Positions 9,051 through 18,081 of a stretch of DNA of 64,000 nucleotides are shown in pieces. The stretch is taken from assembly GCF_015476115.1 (NCBI RefSeq), contig NZ_CP064295.1:986001-1050000 (forward strand), read 5' to 3'. Within the stretch, counting starts at the first letter, position 1. Each line of letters opens with the position of its first letter. A program made the translations under genes and the position numbers. The DNA is from Aegicerativicinus sediminis. Its GTDB lineage: Bacteria; Bacteroidota; Bacteroidia; Flavobacteriales; Flavobacteriaceae. Below the pieces are notes generated by a model, which worked only from the letters and a program-made list of their open reading frames with translations, made no database searches and was not told where the DNA came from.

Positions 9051-9494
9051 ATGTCGATATTCAAATTTCCGATTGAAGATTTGGAAAAAATTAAGCTTTT
9101 GATTCCTCATAGAGAGCCAATGATTTTAATTAGTTCCATTCTTTCCGCTTCCGAAAATGAAGTAGTTAGTTCCCTTCTTATTAAAGAGAATAGTGTTTTT
9201 CTTGACAAGGATTTGTTTTCTGAGGCTGGCATAATTGAAAATATGGCCCAAACAGCTGCATGTCTAGAAGGATTGAAAAAGAATTCCGTAACCTCTCCTA
9301 CTATTGGCTATTTGGTATCTGTAAACAATTTAAAAATAATCAGTCTTCCCAAAACGAAGTATACAATTAACACAATGGCTGAACGAACATTTTCCTTTAA
9401 TGGTTTATCGAAATTTAAAATTGACGTTATGCATAATGGCCAATTAATTGCCCAATCTGAATTAACCACAGCAATTGAGGATTTAAATAGGTGA
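9051..9494 (+). CDS. Hotdog-fold 3-hydroxyacyl-ACP dehydratase (ApeP/FabZ-like)
   Basis: 147 aa. IPHREPMILI near residues 18-27 resembles the LPHxxPMLL signature of the predicted hydroxyacyl-ACP dehydratases found in aryl polyene loci, with the His as catalytic candidate. IIENMAQTAA near 62-71 is the hotdog central helix, with Glu as second catalytic candidate. It should remove water after ketoreduction to create the conjugated double bonds. It ends TGA overlapping the GTG of the next gene. A second dehydratase-like protein is encoded at 16503. Confidence 0.75.
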   Translation: MSIFKFPIEDLEKIKLLIPHREPMILISSILSASENEVVSSLLIKENSVFLDKDLFSEAGIIENMAQTAACLEGLKKNSVTSPTIGYLVSVNNLKIISLPKTKYTINTMAERTFSFNGLSKFKIDVMHNGQLIAQSELTTAIEDLNR

Positions 9495-9907
9495 ATGATT
9501 TATTCGAAATAGAAAAAATTAGAGTTCAGTTCAATGAAACTGATGCTTTAGGAATTGTATGGCATGGTAATTATTTAAAATATTTTGAAGCAGCACGTGA
9601 AGCATTTGGTCGTAAATATAATATGGGCTACAATACTGCCAAAAAGAACGGTTTTGCCACGCCAATAGTAAAAAGTAACGTTGAACATAAACTCCCCTTA
9701 TATTTTGATGAAGTATTTTCCGTTCGCGCTATTTATATTCCTGAATCTGCCGCCAAATTAAAATTTCGTTATGAAATCAGAAACGAACAAAATCAATTGG
9801 TTTGTATAGGGCAAACTACTCAAGTTTTTACAGATTTAAGTTCAGGAGAACTTTCATTAGTAAATCCAGAATTTTATGATCAATGGAAACTAAGGTATAA
9901 TGTTTAG
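9491..9907 (+). CDS. Acyl-CoA/ACP thioesterase, 4-hydroxybenzoyl-CoA thioesterase (YbgC) family
   Basis: 138 aa, starting at GTG within the overlap GTGA with the preceding stop. The segment FNETDALGIVWHGNYLKYFE is the thioesterase family signature, with Asp of TDALG as catalytic residue and HGNYLKYFEAARE forming the central hotdog helix. It could release the finished polyene acid from the ACP, or edit stalled intermediates. It overlaps the next ketosynthase by 8 bp if that gene starts at 9900. Confidence 0.8.
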   Translation: MNDLFEIEKIRVQFNETDALGIVWHGNYLKYFEAAREAFGRKYNMGYNTAKKNGFATPIVKSNVEHKLPLYFDEVFSVRAIYIPESAAKLKFRYEIRNEQNQLVCIGQTTQVFTDLSSGELSLVNPEFYDQWKLRYNV

Positions 9908-11057
9908 CATGAAAGCGGTATTCCTATCATATAATAACATCATTAGTCCACTAGGATTCACCAGCGAAGAAGTTGTAAATGCAATTGAAAAAAACGAAAC
10001 AGGGTTAAAGGAACATAAAAGATTTAACAATTTGAAGTTTCCAATTACCTCAGCAATAATTTCAAATTCTAAACTTAATGATCAATTTCAGGGTTATTTC
10101 AATCCAAGGAATTTTACAAAATTGGAGAAAGCCATGGTGCTTTCAGTTAAATCTGTCCTAGACCAATCTAATATTGAAATCACTGATCGTCTTGGCTTAA
10201 TTATCTCTACAACTAAGGGCAATATAGATGTTTTAGATAACACATCTTCATTTTCTGAAGAGCGGGTTTATCTTTGGAAATTAGGGGAAATAATTACCGA
10301 ACAGCTAGCCCTCAAAAATGAACCTATTATACTATCAAATGCATGTATTTCTGGCCTAGCTTCCCTTTTGGCAGCCAAAAGGTTAATCGAAAATTCCGTT
10401 TATGATGATATTATAGTTGTTGCCGGCGATTTGGTAACACCTTTTGTTTTAACAGGTTTTAATTCCTTCCAAGCCCTTGCTCCAAATATATGCAAGCCAT
10501 ATTCACAAGACCGTTGTGGTATAAATTTAGGAGAGGCAGCTTGTGCAGCATTAGTAACTTCAAAAACATCTAATCTTACTAATGAAGCATTAGAAATTAT
10601 TTCGGGCGCATCTTTAAATGATGCAAACCATATTTCTGGTCCATCTCGAACAGGTGAAGGATTGTACCGATCAGTTAAGAGTGCTTTAAAAACTGCAAAT
10701 GAATCGATAGGCCCTATTGATTATATCTCTGCCCATGGAACAGCAACTGAGTTTAATGATGAGATGGAAGCAATTGCCTTTAACAGATTAGGTTTACAAA
10801 AGGTCCCGCTTAACAGTTTAAAGGGTTATTTTGGACATACTTTAGGTGCTTCGGGACTTTTGGAGACGATTGTTGGGATGCATTCTCTCAACAGAAATAT
10901 GCTGTATGAAACCCATGGATTTAGCTCAATTGGGTTATCCAAGTCTTTAAATGTTATTTCTGAAACCAAAAAAGAAAAATTAACAACCATGCTGAAAACC
11001 TCTTCAGGTTTCGGTGGCTGTAATGCAGCCGTTATATTTAAAAAATACAATACCTAA
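9900..11057 (+). CDS. Beta-ketoacyl-ACP synthase (FabF-like), catalytically complete
   Basis: 385 aa from the ATG at 9900; the ATG at 9909 (MKAVFLSYNN) is equally possible. The Cys-His-His triad is intact: Cys149 in LSNACISGLAS, His279 in SAHGTATEFND and His313 in GYFGHTLGASG. The C-terminal SSGFGGCNAAVIF is the usual KAS II tail. It is one of two complete ketosynthases of the operon and is probably the ApeR- or ApeO-type condensing enzyme. The partner, a protein lacking Cys, may be the product of 12107 or 14169. It is followed by the methyltransferase after 3 bp. Confidence 0.85.
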   Translation: MFSMKAVFLSYNNIISPLGFTSEEVVNAIEKNETGLKEHKRFNNLKFPITSAIISNSKLNDQFQGYFNPRNFTKLEKAMVLSVKSVLDQSNIEITDRLGLIISTTKGNIDVLDNTSSFSEERVYLWKLGEIITEQLALKNEPIILSNACISGLASLLAAKRLIENSVYDDIIVVAGDLVTPFVLTGFNSFQALAPNICKPYSQDRCGINLGEAACAALVTSKTSNLTNEALEIISGASLNDANHISGPSRTGEGLYRSVKSALKTANESIGPIDYISAHGTATEFNDEMEAIAFNRLGLQKVPLNSLKGYFGHTLGASGLLETIVGMHSLNRNMLYETHGFSSIGLSKSLNVISETKKEKLTTMLKTSSGFGGCNAAVIFKKYNT

Positions 11058-11060
11058 TTT

Positions 11061-12125
11061 ATGCCAGATGCAAAACATAAGGCTATCGACGCCATCCAAA
11101 GGGCACATCAAATTGCATTTGCACCCTTTATTTTTCAAACAGTTATTTCTTTAAGGAAACTAGAAATTCTTGATTTAATTTTTGAACATGAGTCAGAAGG
11201 AGGCATAACAATAAAAAGTCTCAGTGAAAAATCAGAAGTTGATCTTTATGGTTTGGGTGTACTTCTAGAATTGGCTGAAACGATGGAAATCGTCCTAAAA
11301 AATGAGGAAGGCAAATTTCAACTTAGCAAAATTGGTTATTTCTTGAACTTCAACGAATCTATAATAGCCAATTTAAATTTTGCAAATGATGTTTGTTACA
11401 AAGGGCTATACCATCTGCCAGAATCAGTTTCCAAAGGAACTCCGGAGGGTTTAAAGGAATTAGGTAATTACCAATCTATATACCAAGGCCTTCCAACATT
11501 ACCCCATAATGCGAGAAATTCATGGTTTCGTTTTGACCATTTTTATTCTGATGAAATTTTTGATGAGGCCTTAGAAAAAGTATATAGGAATTGCCCAAAA
11601 GACCTATTTGATGTTGGCGCTAATACGGGGCGTTTTGCGTTAAAAGTGTTACAAAAATATCCGGAAACTAACCTATCTTTAATTGACTTACCTGGACAAC
11701 TTGAGGCAGCCAAAAAAAATCTCGAACAGCATGGATTATTCGATAAGGTAAATTTTATCGAAATTGATTGGTTGGGTGAGAATCCAAAATTGACCAAAAA
11801 CGCTGATGCAATTTGGATGAGTCAATTTTTAGATTGTTTTTCGGAATCCGAAATTATTTCAATATTGAAAGTCTGTAGTAACCATCTCAATTCTGAAGGT
11901 CAACTTTTTATTGTGGAAACTCTTACCGATCGCCAACGGTTTCCATCGGCCAAAATGGCTTTAGAAGCAACCTCACTATACTTTACGGCATTAGCAAACG
12001 GAAACAGCAAAATGTACTCTTCCGAAGTTTTAAAAAAATTAGTGGAGAAATCAGGGTTGGAGGTTGTTGAAGACTTACCCCTAGGTGATTTCCATACAAT
12101 GTTTGTTTGCCAATTAAAAAAATAA
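11061..12125 (+). CDS. SAM-dependent methyltransferase (class I, O-methyltransferase-like)
   Basis: 354 aa. The N-terminal half (residues about 8-100) resembles the winged-helix dimerisation region of plant/bacterial small-molecule O-methyltransferases. DVGANTGRFALKVL at 184-197 is the SAM-binding glycine loop, and SLIDLPGQLEAAKKN the acidic loop that binds the ribose. WMSQFLDCFSE and LFIVETLTD correspond to later conserved motifs. It should methylate the aryl head group or a ring carbon or oxygen of the pigment. Which atom is modified cannot be told from sequence. Confidence 0.75.
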   Translation: MPDAKHKAIDAIQRAHQIAFAPFIFQTVISLRKLEILDLIFEHESEGGITIKSLSEKSEVDLYGLGVLLELAETMEIVLKNEEGKFQLSKIGYFLNFNESIIANLNFANDVCYKGLYHLPESVSKGTPEGLKELGNYQSIYQGLPTLPHNARNSWFRFDHFYSDEIFDEALEKVYRNCPKDLFDVGANTGRFALKVLQKYPETNLSLIDLPGQLEAAKKNLEQHGLFDKVNFIEIDWLGENPKLTKNADAIWMSQFLDCFSESEIISILKVCSNHLNSEGQLFIVETLTDRQRFPSAKMALEATSLYFTALANGNSKMYSSEVLKKLVEKSGLEVVEDLPLGDFHTMFVCQLKK

Positions 12126-12748
12126 CTCTGTTGAAATATTTTATTGAAACATATTGTTACCTAAGAAACGGCAAAATATTTTGTAATGGTGAAGAATTAT
12201 TTGCATCAAAGAGCTCTGACTTTTTAACTTTTATTAAGGAAGCATATTACCATTTTAATACCGCCTATCCTCGGTTTTTCAAAATGGATTCTTTGAGTAA
12301 ACTCGCGTTCTTAAGTTCAGAACTTGTTTTAAAGGATCAAAAAACCACACAAATTGATCTGGTATTCTGCAATAGTGCGGCAAGTTTACAAATAGATCGA
12401 AAACATGCTTCAACCATTAAAGAATCTAATTATGAATATGCAAATCCTTCCGTTTTTGTTTATACACTTCCTAATATTTGTTTAGGTGAAATAAGTATTA
12501 GAAATTCATTTCTCACAGAAAATGTCTTCTTCATTCAAAAAGCCTTTGATCCGTCTAAAATTCATCCGTATACCGAAAGTTTATTGAGCAGAGCAGAATC
12601 TGACAAAGTTTTATGTGGATGGGTGGAAATTGATGGTGATAATTATGAATCTCTTTTATATTTAGTTTCTAAAGAAGGCATTATATTGCATACCCCAAAC
12701 GAAATTAAACAGATTTATGAGCACGCTGCAAGAAGAACTGAAGTATAA
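12107..12748 (+). CDS. Ketosynthase-like protein without catalytic domain (chain-length-factor type)
   Basis: About 213 aa. There is no ATG near the N-terminus. The frame opens at TTG 12107, overlapping the methyltransferase by 19 bp, with another TTG at 12131 as alternative. The segment LSKLAFLSSELVLKD, then DLVFCNSAASLQID, then VYTLPNICLGEISIRNSF matches the N-terminal half of a ketosynthase, of the short type found in aryl polyene loci (ApeC-like). No active-site Cys in a TACSS context is present, and the C-terminal His motifs are missing. It probably acts as a non-catalytic partner. Low overall conservation makes the call moderate. Confidence 0.55.
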   Translation: MPIKKITLLKYFIETYCYLRNGKIFCNGEELFASKSSDFLTFIKEAYYHFNTAYPRFFKMDSLSKLAFLSSELVLKDQKTTQIDLVFCNSAASLQIDRKHASTIKESNYEYANPSVFVYTLPNICLGEISIRNSFLTENVFFIQKAFDPSKIHPYTESLLSRAESDKVLCGWVEIDGDNYESLLYLVSKEGIILHTPNEIKQIYEHAARRTEV

Positions 12749-12974
12749 GATTATTGATCAACTGAATTTAGAAGACCTGTCTGTTGAAGATATAGACAAT
12801 AACGACGCCCTTTTTGGCGATGGTCTTGGATTAGATTCTATTGATGCTTTGGAATTAATTGTGATGTTAGACAAGGATTATGGTATAAAAATAACGGATC
12901 CTAAGAAAGGCAAGGAAATTTTTTCCTCAATTAATGTTTTAGCAGAATTCATTGAGCAAAACAGACAAAAATAG
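12717..12974 (+). CDS. Acyl carrier protein
   Basis: 85 aa. Asp40-Ser41 in LGLDSIDALELIVML is the phosphopantetheine attachment site, followed by the acidic helix II. The size and acidity are typical. It is the only ACP visible in the operon, so both starter loading and elongation would run on it, unless another lies outside. It starts at ATG inside the preceding gene (32 bp overlap) and overlaps the following ketosynthase by 23 bp. A matching phosphopantetheinyl transferase is not encoded here. Confidence 0.92.
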   Translation: MSTLQEELKYKIIDQLNLEDLSVEDIDNNDALFGDGLGLDSIDALELIVMLDKDYGIKITDPKKGKEIFSSINVLAEFIEQNRQK

Positions 12975-14172
12975 CCCTGACATAAAAGTTGGTATTATTG
13001 GTTTGGGAATTATTTCCGCCATCGGAAATTCAGTTGGCGAGAATACTAAATCACTTTTTAATTTAACTACAGGCATAGGAAAAATCTCCCACTTAAATTC
13101 CAAGCATTCAAAAACATTCCCTGCTGGAGAAATTAATCTAAGTAACGAACAGTTAATTGAAAAACTTAATCTTCCTAAGGAAAATAATTATAGCCGCACA
13201 GCTCTTTTAGGTTTGCATGCTGCCAAAGAGGCCATAATAAATGCTGATTTATCTGCGGATGAACTTACGGAAACTGCCCTAATTTCTTCCACCACGGTCG
13301 GAGGAATGGATATGACAGAAAAATATCTGAAGCGGTTTTCAACCGACAATAGTGTTCAAAATTATTTATTAAGCCATAAGGCCGCAGACAGCACCAATAA
13401 AATAGCTAAGGAATTGGGAATAATGGGTTTTTCTACAACAATAAGTACGGCTTGTTCATCTTCTGCCAATGCCGTTATGCTGGGAGCCAAATTAATTAAG
13501 AGCGGAAAGGTTAAACGGGCTATAGTAGGTGGAACCGATGCTCTTTCAAAGTTTACAATTAATGGGTTTAACAGTTTAAAAATCCTGTCTGAAGAGCCAT
13601 GTGCCCCTTTCGATGATAATAGAAAAGGACTCAATTTAGGAGAAGGGGCTGCTTATTTAGTACTGGAAGCAACAACCAAAGACCACCTTTCGGACAGACA
13701 ATTACTTGGATATGTTAGTGGTTACGGAAATGCCAATGATGCTTACCATCAAACTGCTTCTTCAGAAAATGGTGACGGGGCATATTTGGCAATGAGAGCC
13801 GCTTTAAAAGAAGCCCAATTAAAGGCCACAGACATCGATTACGTAAACGCACATGGAACCGCAACACAGAATAATGATTTGTCCGAAAGTATAGCATTAT
13901 TAAGACTCTTCGACAAAAATGTGCCTAATTTCAGTTCTACTAAATCCCTTACTGGCCATACGCTTGCTGCAGCTGGAGCAATAGAGGCGGTTTTCTGTAT
14001 CCTCGCTCTCAATAAGCAAATAGCCCCTGGAAATCTTAATTTTTTACATCCAATCACAGAAACAAAACTAAATCCGATAGTGAAAGGCATTCCTGCATCT
14101 ATCACGAATATTCTTTCAAACTCATTTGGTTTCGGCGGAAATTGCACATCTTTAATATTTTCTAAGGCATGA
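12952..14172 (+). CDS. Beta-ketoacyl-ACP synthase (FabF-like), second complete copy
   Basis: 406 aa, starting at TTG 12952 inside the ACP gene; no ATG is available before the conserved KVGIIGLG start of the fold. The triad is intact: Cys168 in ISTACSSSAN, His301 in NAHGTATQNND and His336 in LTGHTLAAAGA. The next gene, at 14169, encodes a ketosynthase homologue lacking the Cys, and the two overlap by 4 bp. Together they look like a KS-alpha/KS-beta pair, as in type II polyketide and aryl polyene synthases. Confidence 0.88.
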   Translation: MSKTDKNSPDIKVGIIGLGIISAIGNSVGENTKSLFNLTTGIGKISHLNSKHSKTFPAGEINLSNEQLIEKLNLPKENNYSRTALLGLHAAKEAIINADLSADELTETALISSTTVGGMDMTEKYLKRFSTDNSVQNYLLSHKAADSTNKIAKELGIMGFSTTISTACSSSANAVMLGAKLIKSGKVKRAIVGGTDALSKFTINGFNSLKILSEEPCAPFDDNRKGLNLGEGAAYLVLEATTKDHLSDRQLLGYVSGYGNANDAYHQTASSENGDGAYLAMRAALKEAQLKATDIDYVNAHGTATQNNDLSESIALLRLFDKNVPNFSSTKSLTGHTLAAAGAIEAVFCILALNKQIAPGNLNFLHPITETKLNPIVKGIPASITNILSNSFGFGGNCTSLIFSKA

Positions 14173-15158
14173 AAGCACTTTATATAAAAAATGCTTTTGC
14201 AATTTCGCCACAAGCCACCACTTCCGATAGACTTGAAAGATTGGAAGTTTTAAATGGTGATTTCATACATGCACAACCAATAAATTATAAGGAATTGATT
14301 CCCCCAATGTCTTTAAGGCGGATGTCAACCTCGGTTAAAATTGGTTTGGGTTGCAGTCTAAATGTTTTAAAAGACAGTGATTGTAGTATGCCGGATGCAA
14401 TTATTTCCTCCACAGGAATGGGCTGTTTAGAGGACACTGAGAAATTTTTAAATAACATACTTGAACAACATGAAGAATTACTAACTCCAACATCCTTCAT
14501 TCAATCAACCCACAATACCATCAGTGCCCAAATTGCCCTACACTTAAAATGTAAAGCATATAACAATACTTTTTCACATGCATCAATATCTTTTGAATCT
14601 GCATTAATCGACAGCCAATTATTTGTGGAAGAAAATTCCAATTCAAATGTACTTGTTGGTGGTGTTGATGAAATCGGTTCAGAATTAATACCACTTACCA
14701 AGGAATTAGAACAAGACATACAAATACCATTTTCTGAAGGGGGAGCATTTTTCTTGTTAACAGATAATACTCCGGAGAATTTACCCTGCATTAAGGACGT
14801 GATTACTTATAACAGTTTAAGTGAGATACAATTAAAAAAATGTACAGAGAAATTCTTAGAGTTAAATGGTCTTAACCCAAGTTCTATTGATTTATTAATT
14901 TTAGGTTCAAACGGAGATAATTTTGATGTCTATTATAGCCAAATGAAACATTTATTCCCGGAAAATTTAATGGCTTTGAATTATAAAAATTATTTCGGAG
15001 AGCATTTTTCGGCAAGTGCTTTGGCAACATTTTTAGGCTATTTAATTTTAAAAAATCAAAAAATGCCCGGTAGGTCTTTACCCAAACCTATTAAGAATAT
15101 CTTGATATACAATCAATTTAAAGGTAAGGATCATGGATTTATTTTAATGTCGATATGA
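14169..15158 (+). CDS. Ketosynthase homologue without active-site cysteine (chain-length factor, KS-beta type)
   Basis: 329 aa. The fold is that of a ketosynthase: LIPPMSLRRMSTSVKIGL, IISSTGMGCLEDTEKFL and SFIQSTHNTISAQIAL are all recognisable. The active-site region reads TFSHASISFESAL, so the catalytic Cys is replaced, with Ala138 the closest match. The first catalytic His motif (HGTA) is missing, while FGEHFSASALA near the end corresponds to the second. It should form a heterodimer with the product of the gene just upstream and set chain length. Its start overlaps that gene by 4 bp and its end overlaps the deacetylase by 4 bp. Confidence 0.7.
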   Translation: MKALYIKNAFAISPQATTSDRLERLEVLNGDFIHAQPINYKELIPPMSLRRMSTSVKIGLGCSLNVLKDSDCSMPDAIISSTGMGCLEDTEKFLNNILEQHEELLTPTSFIQSTHNTISAQIALHLKCKAYNNTFSHASISFESALIDSQLFVEENSNSNVLVGGVDEIGSELIPLTKELEQDIQIPFSEGGAFFLLTDNTPENLPCIKDVITYNSLSEIQLKKCTEKFLELNGLNPSSIDLLILGSNGDNFDVYYSQMKHLFPENLMALNYKNYFGEHFSASALATFLGYLILKNQKMPGRSLPKPIKNILIYNQFKGKDHGFILMSI

Positions 15159-15868
15159 ATTTGATTCTTGTCTTTTTATTGGTTCCAAAAATATGGTGGT
15201 GGATTTTACCTGTTCTGGTATTGGTATTCATAAGTCTGAGTGCATTCAATTCTCAGTGGAATGTGTTCTTAAAAACCATTACTCATAAGGAAACGAGGAA
15301 AAAGGTTGTGGCCATAACCTTCGATGATGGCCCAGATCCAGAAATCACACCAAAGGTTTTAAAGCAACTTGAAAAGCACAAAGCAAAAGCCACCTTCTTT
15401 TGTATAGGAAAAAACATTGTGAAGCATCCAGAAATAATCCAAACTCAAGATAAATTAGGAAATGAAATTGCCAACCATAGTTACTTTCATGGAAATTTCA
15501 TCGATTTTCATAATTCTGTTGGTTGGATAAAAGAAATTATAAAAACAGATCAAGCAGTAGAAACAAGTATTTCGAAAAGACCTAATTATTTTAGGGCACC
15601 ATATGGTGTAACTACTCCACATTTAGCACGTGCCTTGAAAACAACCGGACATCAAATAATTGGATGGTCCATAAGATCTTACGATACATTTATAAACAAT
15701 CCATATCGAATCTTTACACGCATCAAAAAAAGAATTCACCCCGGAGCAATTATTTTATTGCATGATACAAATGAGCGGTGCCCAGTTGTTTTGGAACAAC
15801 TATTGATATTTCTAAAGGAGGAAGGATACAGAACTGTAACTGTTAAAGAATTATTGAATGAAACTTAA
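15155..15868 (+). CDS. Polysaccharide deacetylase family protein (NodB-like)
   Basis: 237 aa. Two hydrophobic stretches near residues 1-32 make a membrane anchor or signal. The NodB domain starts at VVAITFDDGPDPE (catalytic Asp57, metal Asp58), then NHSYFH with metal ligands His108 and His112, RAPYG, and a C-terminal ILLHD with His. All metal-binding positions are present, so it is predicted to be an active metal-dependent deacetylase. Similar genes recur in pigment loci of Bacteroidota, but the substrate is unknown; it may act on a glycosylated pigment carrier. It is tightly placed: 4 bp overlap upstream, 11 bp overlap with the LolA-like gene. Confidence 0.8.
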   Translation: MNLILVFLLVPKIWWWILPVLVLVFISLSAFNSQWNVFLKTITHKETRKKVVAITFDDGPDPEITPKVLKQLEKHKAKATFFCIGKNIVKHPEIIQTQDKLGNEIANHSYFHGNFIDFHNSVGWIKEIIKTDQAVETSISKRPNYFRAPYGVTTPHLARALKTTGHQIIGWSIRSYDTFINNPYRIFTRIKKRIHPGAIILLHDTNERCPVVLEQLLIFLKEEGYRTVTVKELLNET

Positions 15869-16496
15869 AAAGTTCCTCTACTCATCACTGTCTTTGTTCT
15901 TTTTATGTTTAAGTGGTTTTGGTCAACAACAAATGTCTATGGCCGAGGCTGAAATCTTGAAAGAAAAAGTTGAAAAGTCGTCAAAAAATATACAGTCTTT
16001 AGAATGTAATTTTGTTCAGACCAAACACATAAATATGTTAGAAAATGAGGTTGTAAGCACAGGTATATTGTACTACAAAAATCCTGATAACATAAAATGG
16101 GAATACCTCAGCCCAAAACTAATTTCAAGTGTCTTCAAGGGAAATCAACTATATGTTATAGAGGAGGATAATTCCAAGAAAATTGATTTGAACTCAAATA
16201 AACTAATTCAGAACCTGAATGAACTGGTTACGAATTCCATCAAGGGCAATATTTTTGACGAATTACTTTTTAACCTTACCTATTTTGAAACAACTGAAAA
16301 TTATAGGGTTGAGTTTGTTCCTAAAGAAAAAAAGATAAGACGCTATTACAATTCATTTGATATGATATTCTCAAAAACTGACTTTCAATTAAACAGCCTT
16401 TATCTCCGAGAAGCAAACGGTGATTATACCTTAATTGAGTTTAGAGACAAAAAACTCAATGGTGAAATTTCGGATAGTACTTTTAAGGTGAATTGA
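15858..16496 (+). CDS. LolA-like outer-membrane lipoprotein carrier protein
   Basis: 212 aa with a signal peptide (residues 1-22, ending FG before QQQ). The body has the unclosed-barrel pattern of LolA: SLECNFVQTKHINMLENEVV near 46-65, GILYYKNPDNIKWEYLSP and a terminal Lys-Val-Asn. A periplasmic carrier of this type is a fixed part of aryl polyene loci. There, with an MMPL exporter, it is believed to carry the pigment across the periplasm to the outer membrane. It is unlikely to be the housekeeping LolA, given the context. Confidence 0.8.
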   Translation: MKLKKFLYSSLSLFFLCLSGFGQQQMSMAEAEILKEKVEKSSKNIQSLECNFVQTKHINMLENEVVSTGILYYKNPDNIKWEYLSPKLISSVFKGNQLYVIEEDNSKKIDLNSNKLIQNLNELVTNSIKGNIFDELLFNLTYFETTENYRVEFVPKEKKIRRYYNSFDMIFSKTDFQLNSLYLREANGDYTLIEFRDKKLNGEISDSTFKVN

Positions 16497-16502
16497 TATT
16501 AT

Positions 16503-16880
16503 ATGGAAACCTCCATTTTTCAAATTGAACGTATTGAAGAAATTGAAAAAAATATATTGAGCTGTTCAATTTCTTTAAATGCTGACCATCCAATTTATCA
16601 AGGCCATTTCCCCAGCGATCCTATAACTCCTGGAGTGGTTTTTTTTCAGGCATTAAAACAAATACTCGAAATAAATTTGAATAAAAAATTGTTGATGACA
16701 GAAGTTAAAAAGGCTAAATTTCTTGAAATTACCAGGCCAAAAATATCAGATTCCCTTATTTTCAATATAAATTTTAGATTGAATAATGGGGCATTTGATG
16801 TTAAAAACAAGACTACTTTTACAAACCATACCGTCTTATTCAATTGTAATGCTACATTTGTAGAAATGACTAATCGATAA
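16503..16880 (+). CDS. FabZ/FabA-like 3-hydroxyacyl-ACP dehydratase
   Basis: 125 aa. HPIYQGHFPSDPITPGV at 29-45 is close to the FabZ signature HFPxxPxxPGV, with His35 the catalytic candidate. The usual acidic partner in the central helix is less clear (QALKQILEINL), so the protein may be a weak or specialised dehydratase. It is one of two hotdog proteins in the operon and probably shares double-bond formation with the product of 9051. It is 6 bp after the LolA-like gene and 7 bp before the glycosyltransferase. Confidence 0.7.
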   Translation: METSIFQIERIEEIEKNILSCSISLNADHPIYQGHFPSDPITPGVVFFQALKQILEINLNKKLLMTEVKKAKFLEITRPKISDSLIFNINFRLNNGAFDVKNKTTFTNHTVLFNCNATFVEMTNR

Positions 16881-16887
16881 TTTCCTT

Positions 16888-18081
16888 ATGCCAACGGCTA
16901 AAGAACTATTTAAAAAATATAAATGTTGTGTTGTAATTCCCACGTTTAATAACGGAGGCACTTTAACCCGTATCCTTAACGGAGTGATGGAACATGCAGA
17001 TAACATTTTTGTGATAAATGATGGTTCAACAGACAATACCAAAGAAATTCTAAATTCATATAACAGTATACAGTCTATAAATCTTCAGGAAAACAGGGGC
17101 AAGGGAAATGCTTTGAAGTTAGGCTTAAAGACTGCAATTGAACAGGGATACGACTATGCGATTACCCTAGATAGTGATGGTCAGCATTTCCCAGAGGACA
17201 TTCCATTATTTCTAAATGCTTTATCAACCTCTTCCAATAAAAATTTAATGATTATTGGAGATCGCAACATGAATGAGGCCGAAGTTCTTTCTAGAAGTGC
17301 TAAGGGAAATAGAGTTTCCTCATTTTGGGTGCATGCGGCTACCGGATTACGTCTAAAAGATTCCCAATCAGGTTTCCGACTGTATCCTTTGCAGGCAATC
17401 AGCCAATTAAGCTTTTACGACTGGACCCGAAAGTTTGAATTCGAAGTAGAGGTTATTGTAAAAAGCTATTGGGCAGGTGTAACTATTCAACATGTACCAA
17501 TAAAAATCTTATACAATTTTTCAGAAAGGGTATCACACTTTAGGCCCTTTATGGATATTGCTAGAATAGTAATATTAATTACTTGGTTTCTTATAATGCG
17601 TCTGTGCTATATTATACCAAGAGACTTTGTAAGAAAACTTAAGGAAAAAGGACTTGGAAAGTTTCTGCGGGAAGATTTACTACAAAGTGGAGATTCACCG
17701 AGAAAGAAAGCTTTATCAATTGCTTTGGGCGTATTTATAGGCCTCTCGCCATTTTGGGGTTTGCATACAGTTTTGGTAATTTTTTTGGCCGTCTTATTAA
17801 GATTAAACAAAGTAATCGCGTTTACCTTTTCCAATATTAGCCTACCACCTTTTATTCCCTTAGTTATATTTTTAAGTACCTATACAGGGAATTTTGTACT
17901 AGGACAAAATAGCTATTTTAGTTTTGAGGAGGTTCGACAGAATTTTAATTTGGTTCGTGAACTTGAAACCTATTTTGTAGGTAGTCTAGTGTTGAGTACC
18001 ATAGTTTCTGTAGCCTTCGGATTAATAGGGTATTTCATATTGCTCTATCGAGAAAAAAACACCAAACTGGTAAATGTCTAA
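16888..18081 (+). CDS. Glycosyltransferase family 2 fused to a DUF2062 membrane domain
   Basis: 397 aa. Residues about 12-230 are a GT-A fold: VVIPTFNNGGTLTRIL, VINDGSTDNT, and LDSDGQH as the metal-binding DxD-type motif. The C-terminal part has two to four membrane spans. It also contains KKALSIALGVFIGLSPFWGL (residues about 273-292), the start of a DUF2062 domain. This is a dolichol-phosphate-mannose-synthase-like architecture, likely to transfer a sugar to a membrane lipid or to the pigment. It overlaps the exporter gene by 8 bp. The acceptor is unknown. Confidence 0.78.
   Translation: MPTAKELFKKYKCCVVIPTFNNGGTLTRILNGVMEHADNIFVINDGSTDNTKEILNSYNSIQSINLQENRGKGNALKLGLKTAIEQGYDYAITLDSDGQHFPEDIPLFLNALSTSSNKNLMIIGDRNMNEAEVLSRSAKGNRVSSFWVHAATGLRLKDSQSGFRLYPLQAISQLSFYDWTRKFEFEVEVIVKSYWAGVTIQHVPIKILYNFSERVSHFRPFMDIARIVILITWFLIMRLCYIIPRDFVRKLKEKGLGKFLREDLLQSGDSPRKKALSIALGVFIGLSPFWGLHTVLVIFLAVLLRLNKVIAFTFSNISLPPFIPLVIFLSTYTGNFVLGQNSYFSFEEVRQNFNLVRELETYFVGSLVLSTIVSVAFGLIGYFILLYREKNTKLVNV

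Noticed and set aside
12107-12748. The short ketosynthase-like gene as a pseudogene
   Set aside because: The frame is intact, tightly overlapped on both sides, and the conserved segments are in order. Short Cys-less forms are normal in aryl polyene loci.
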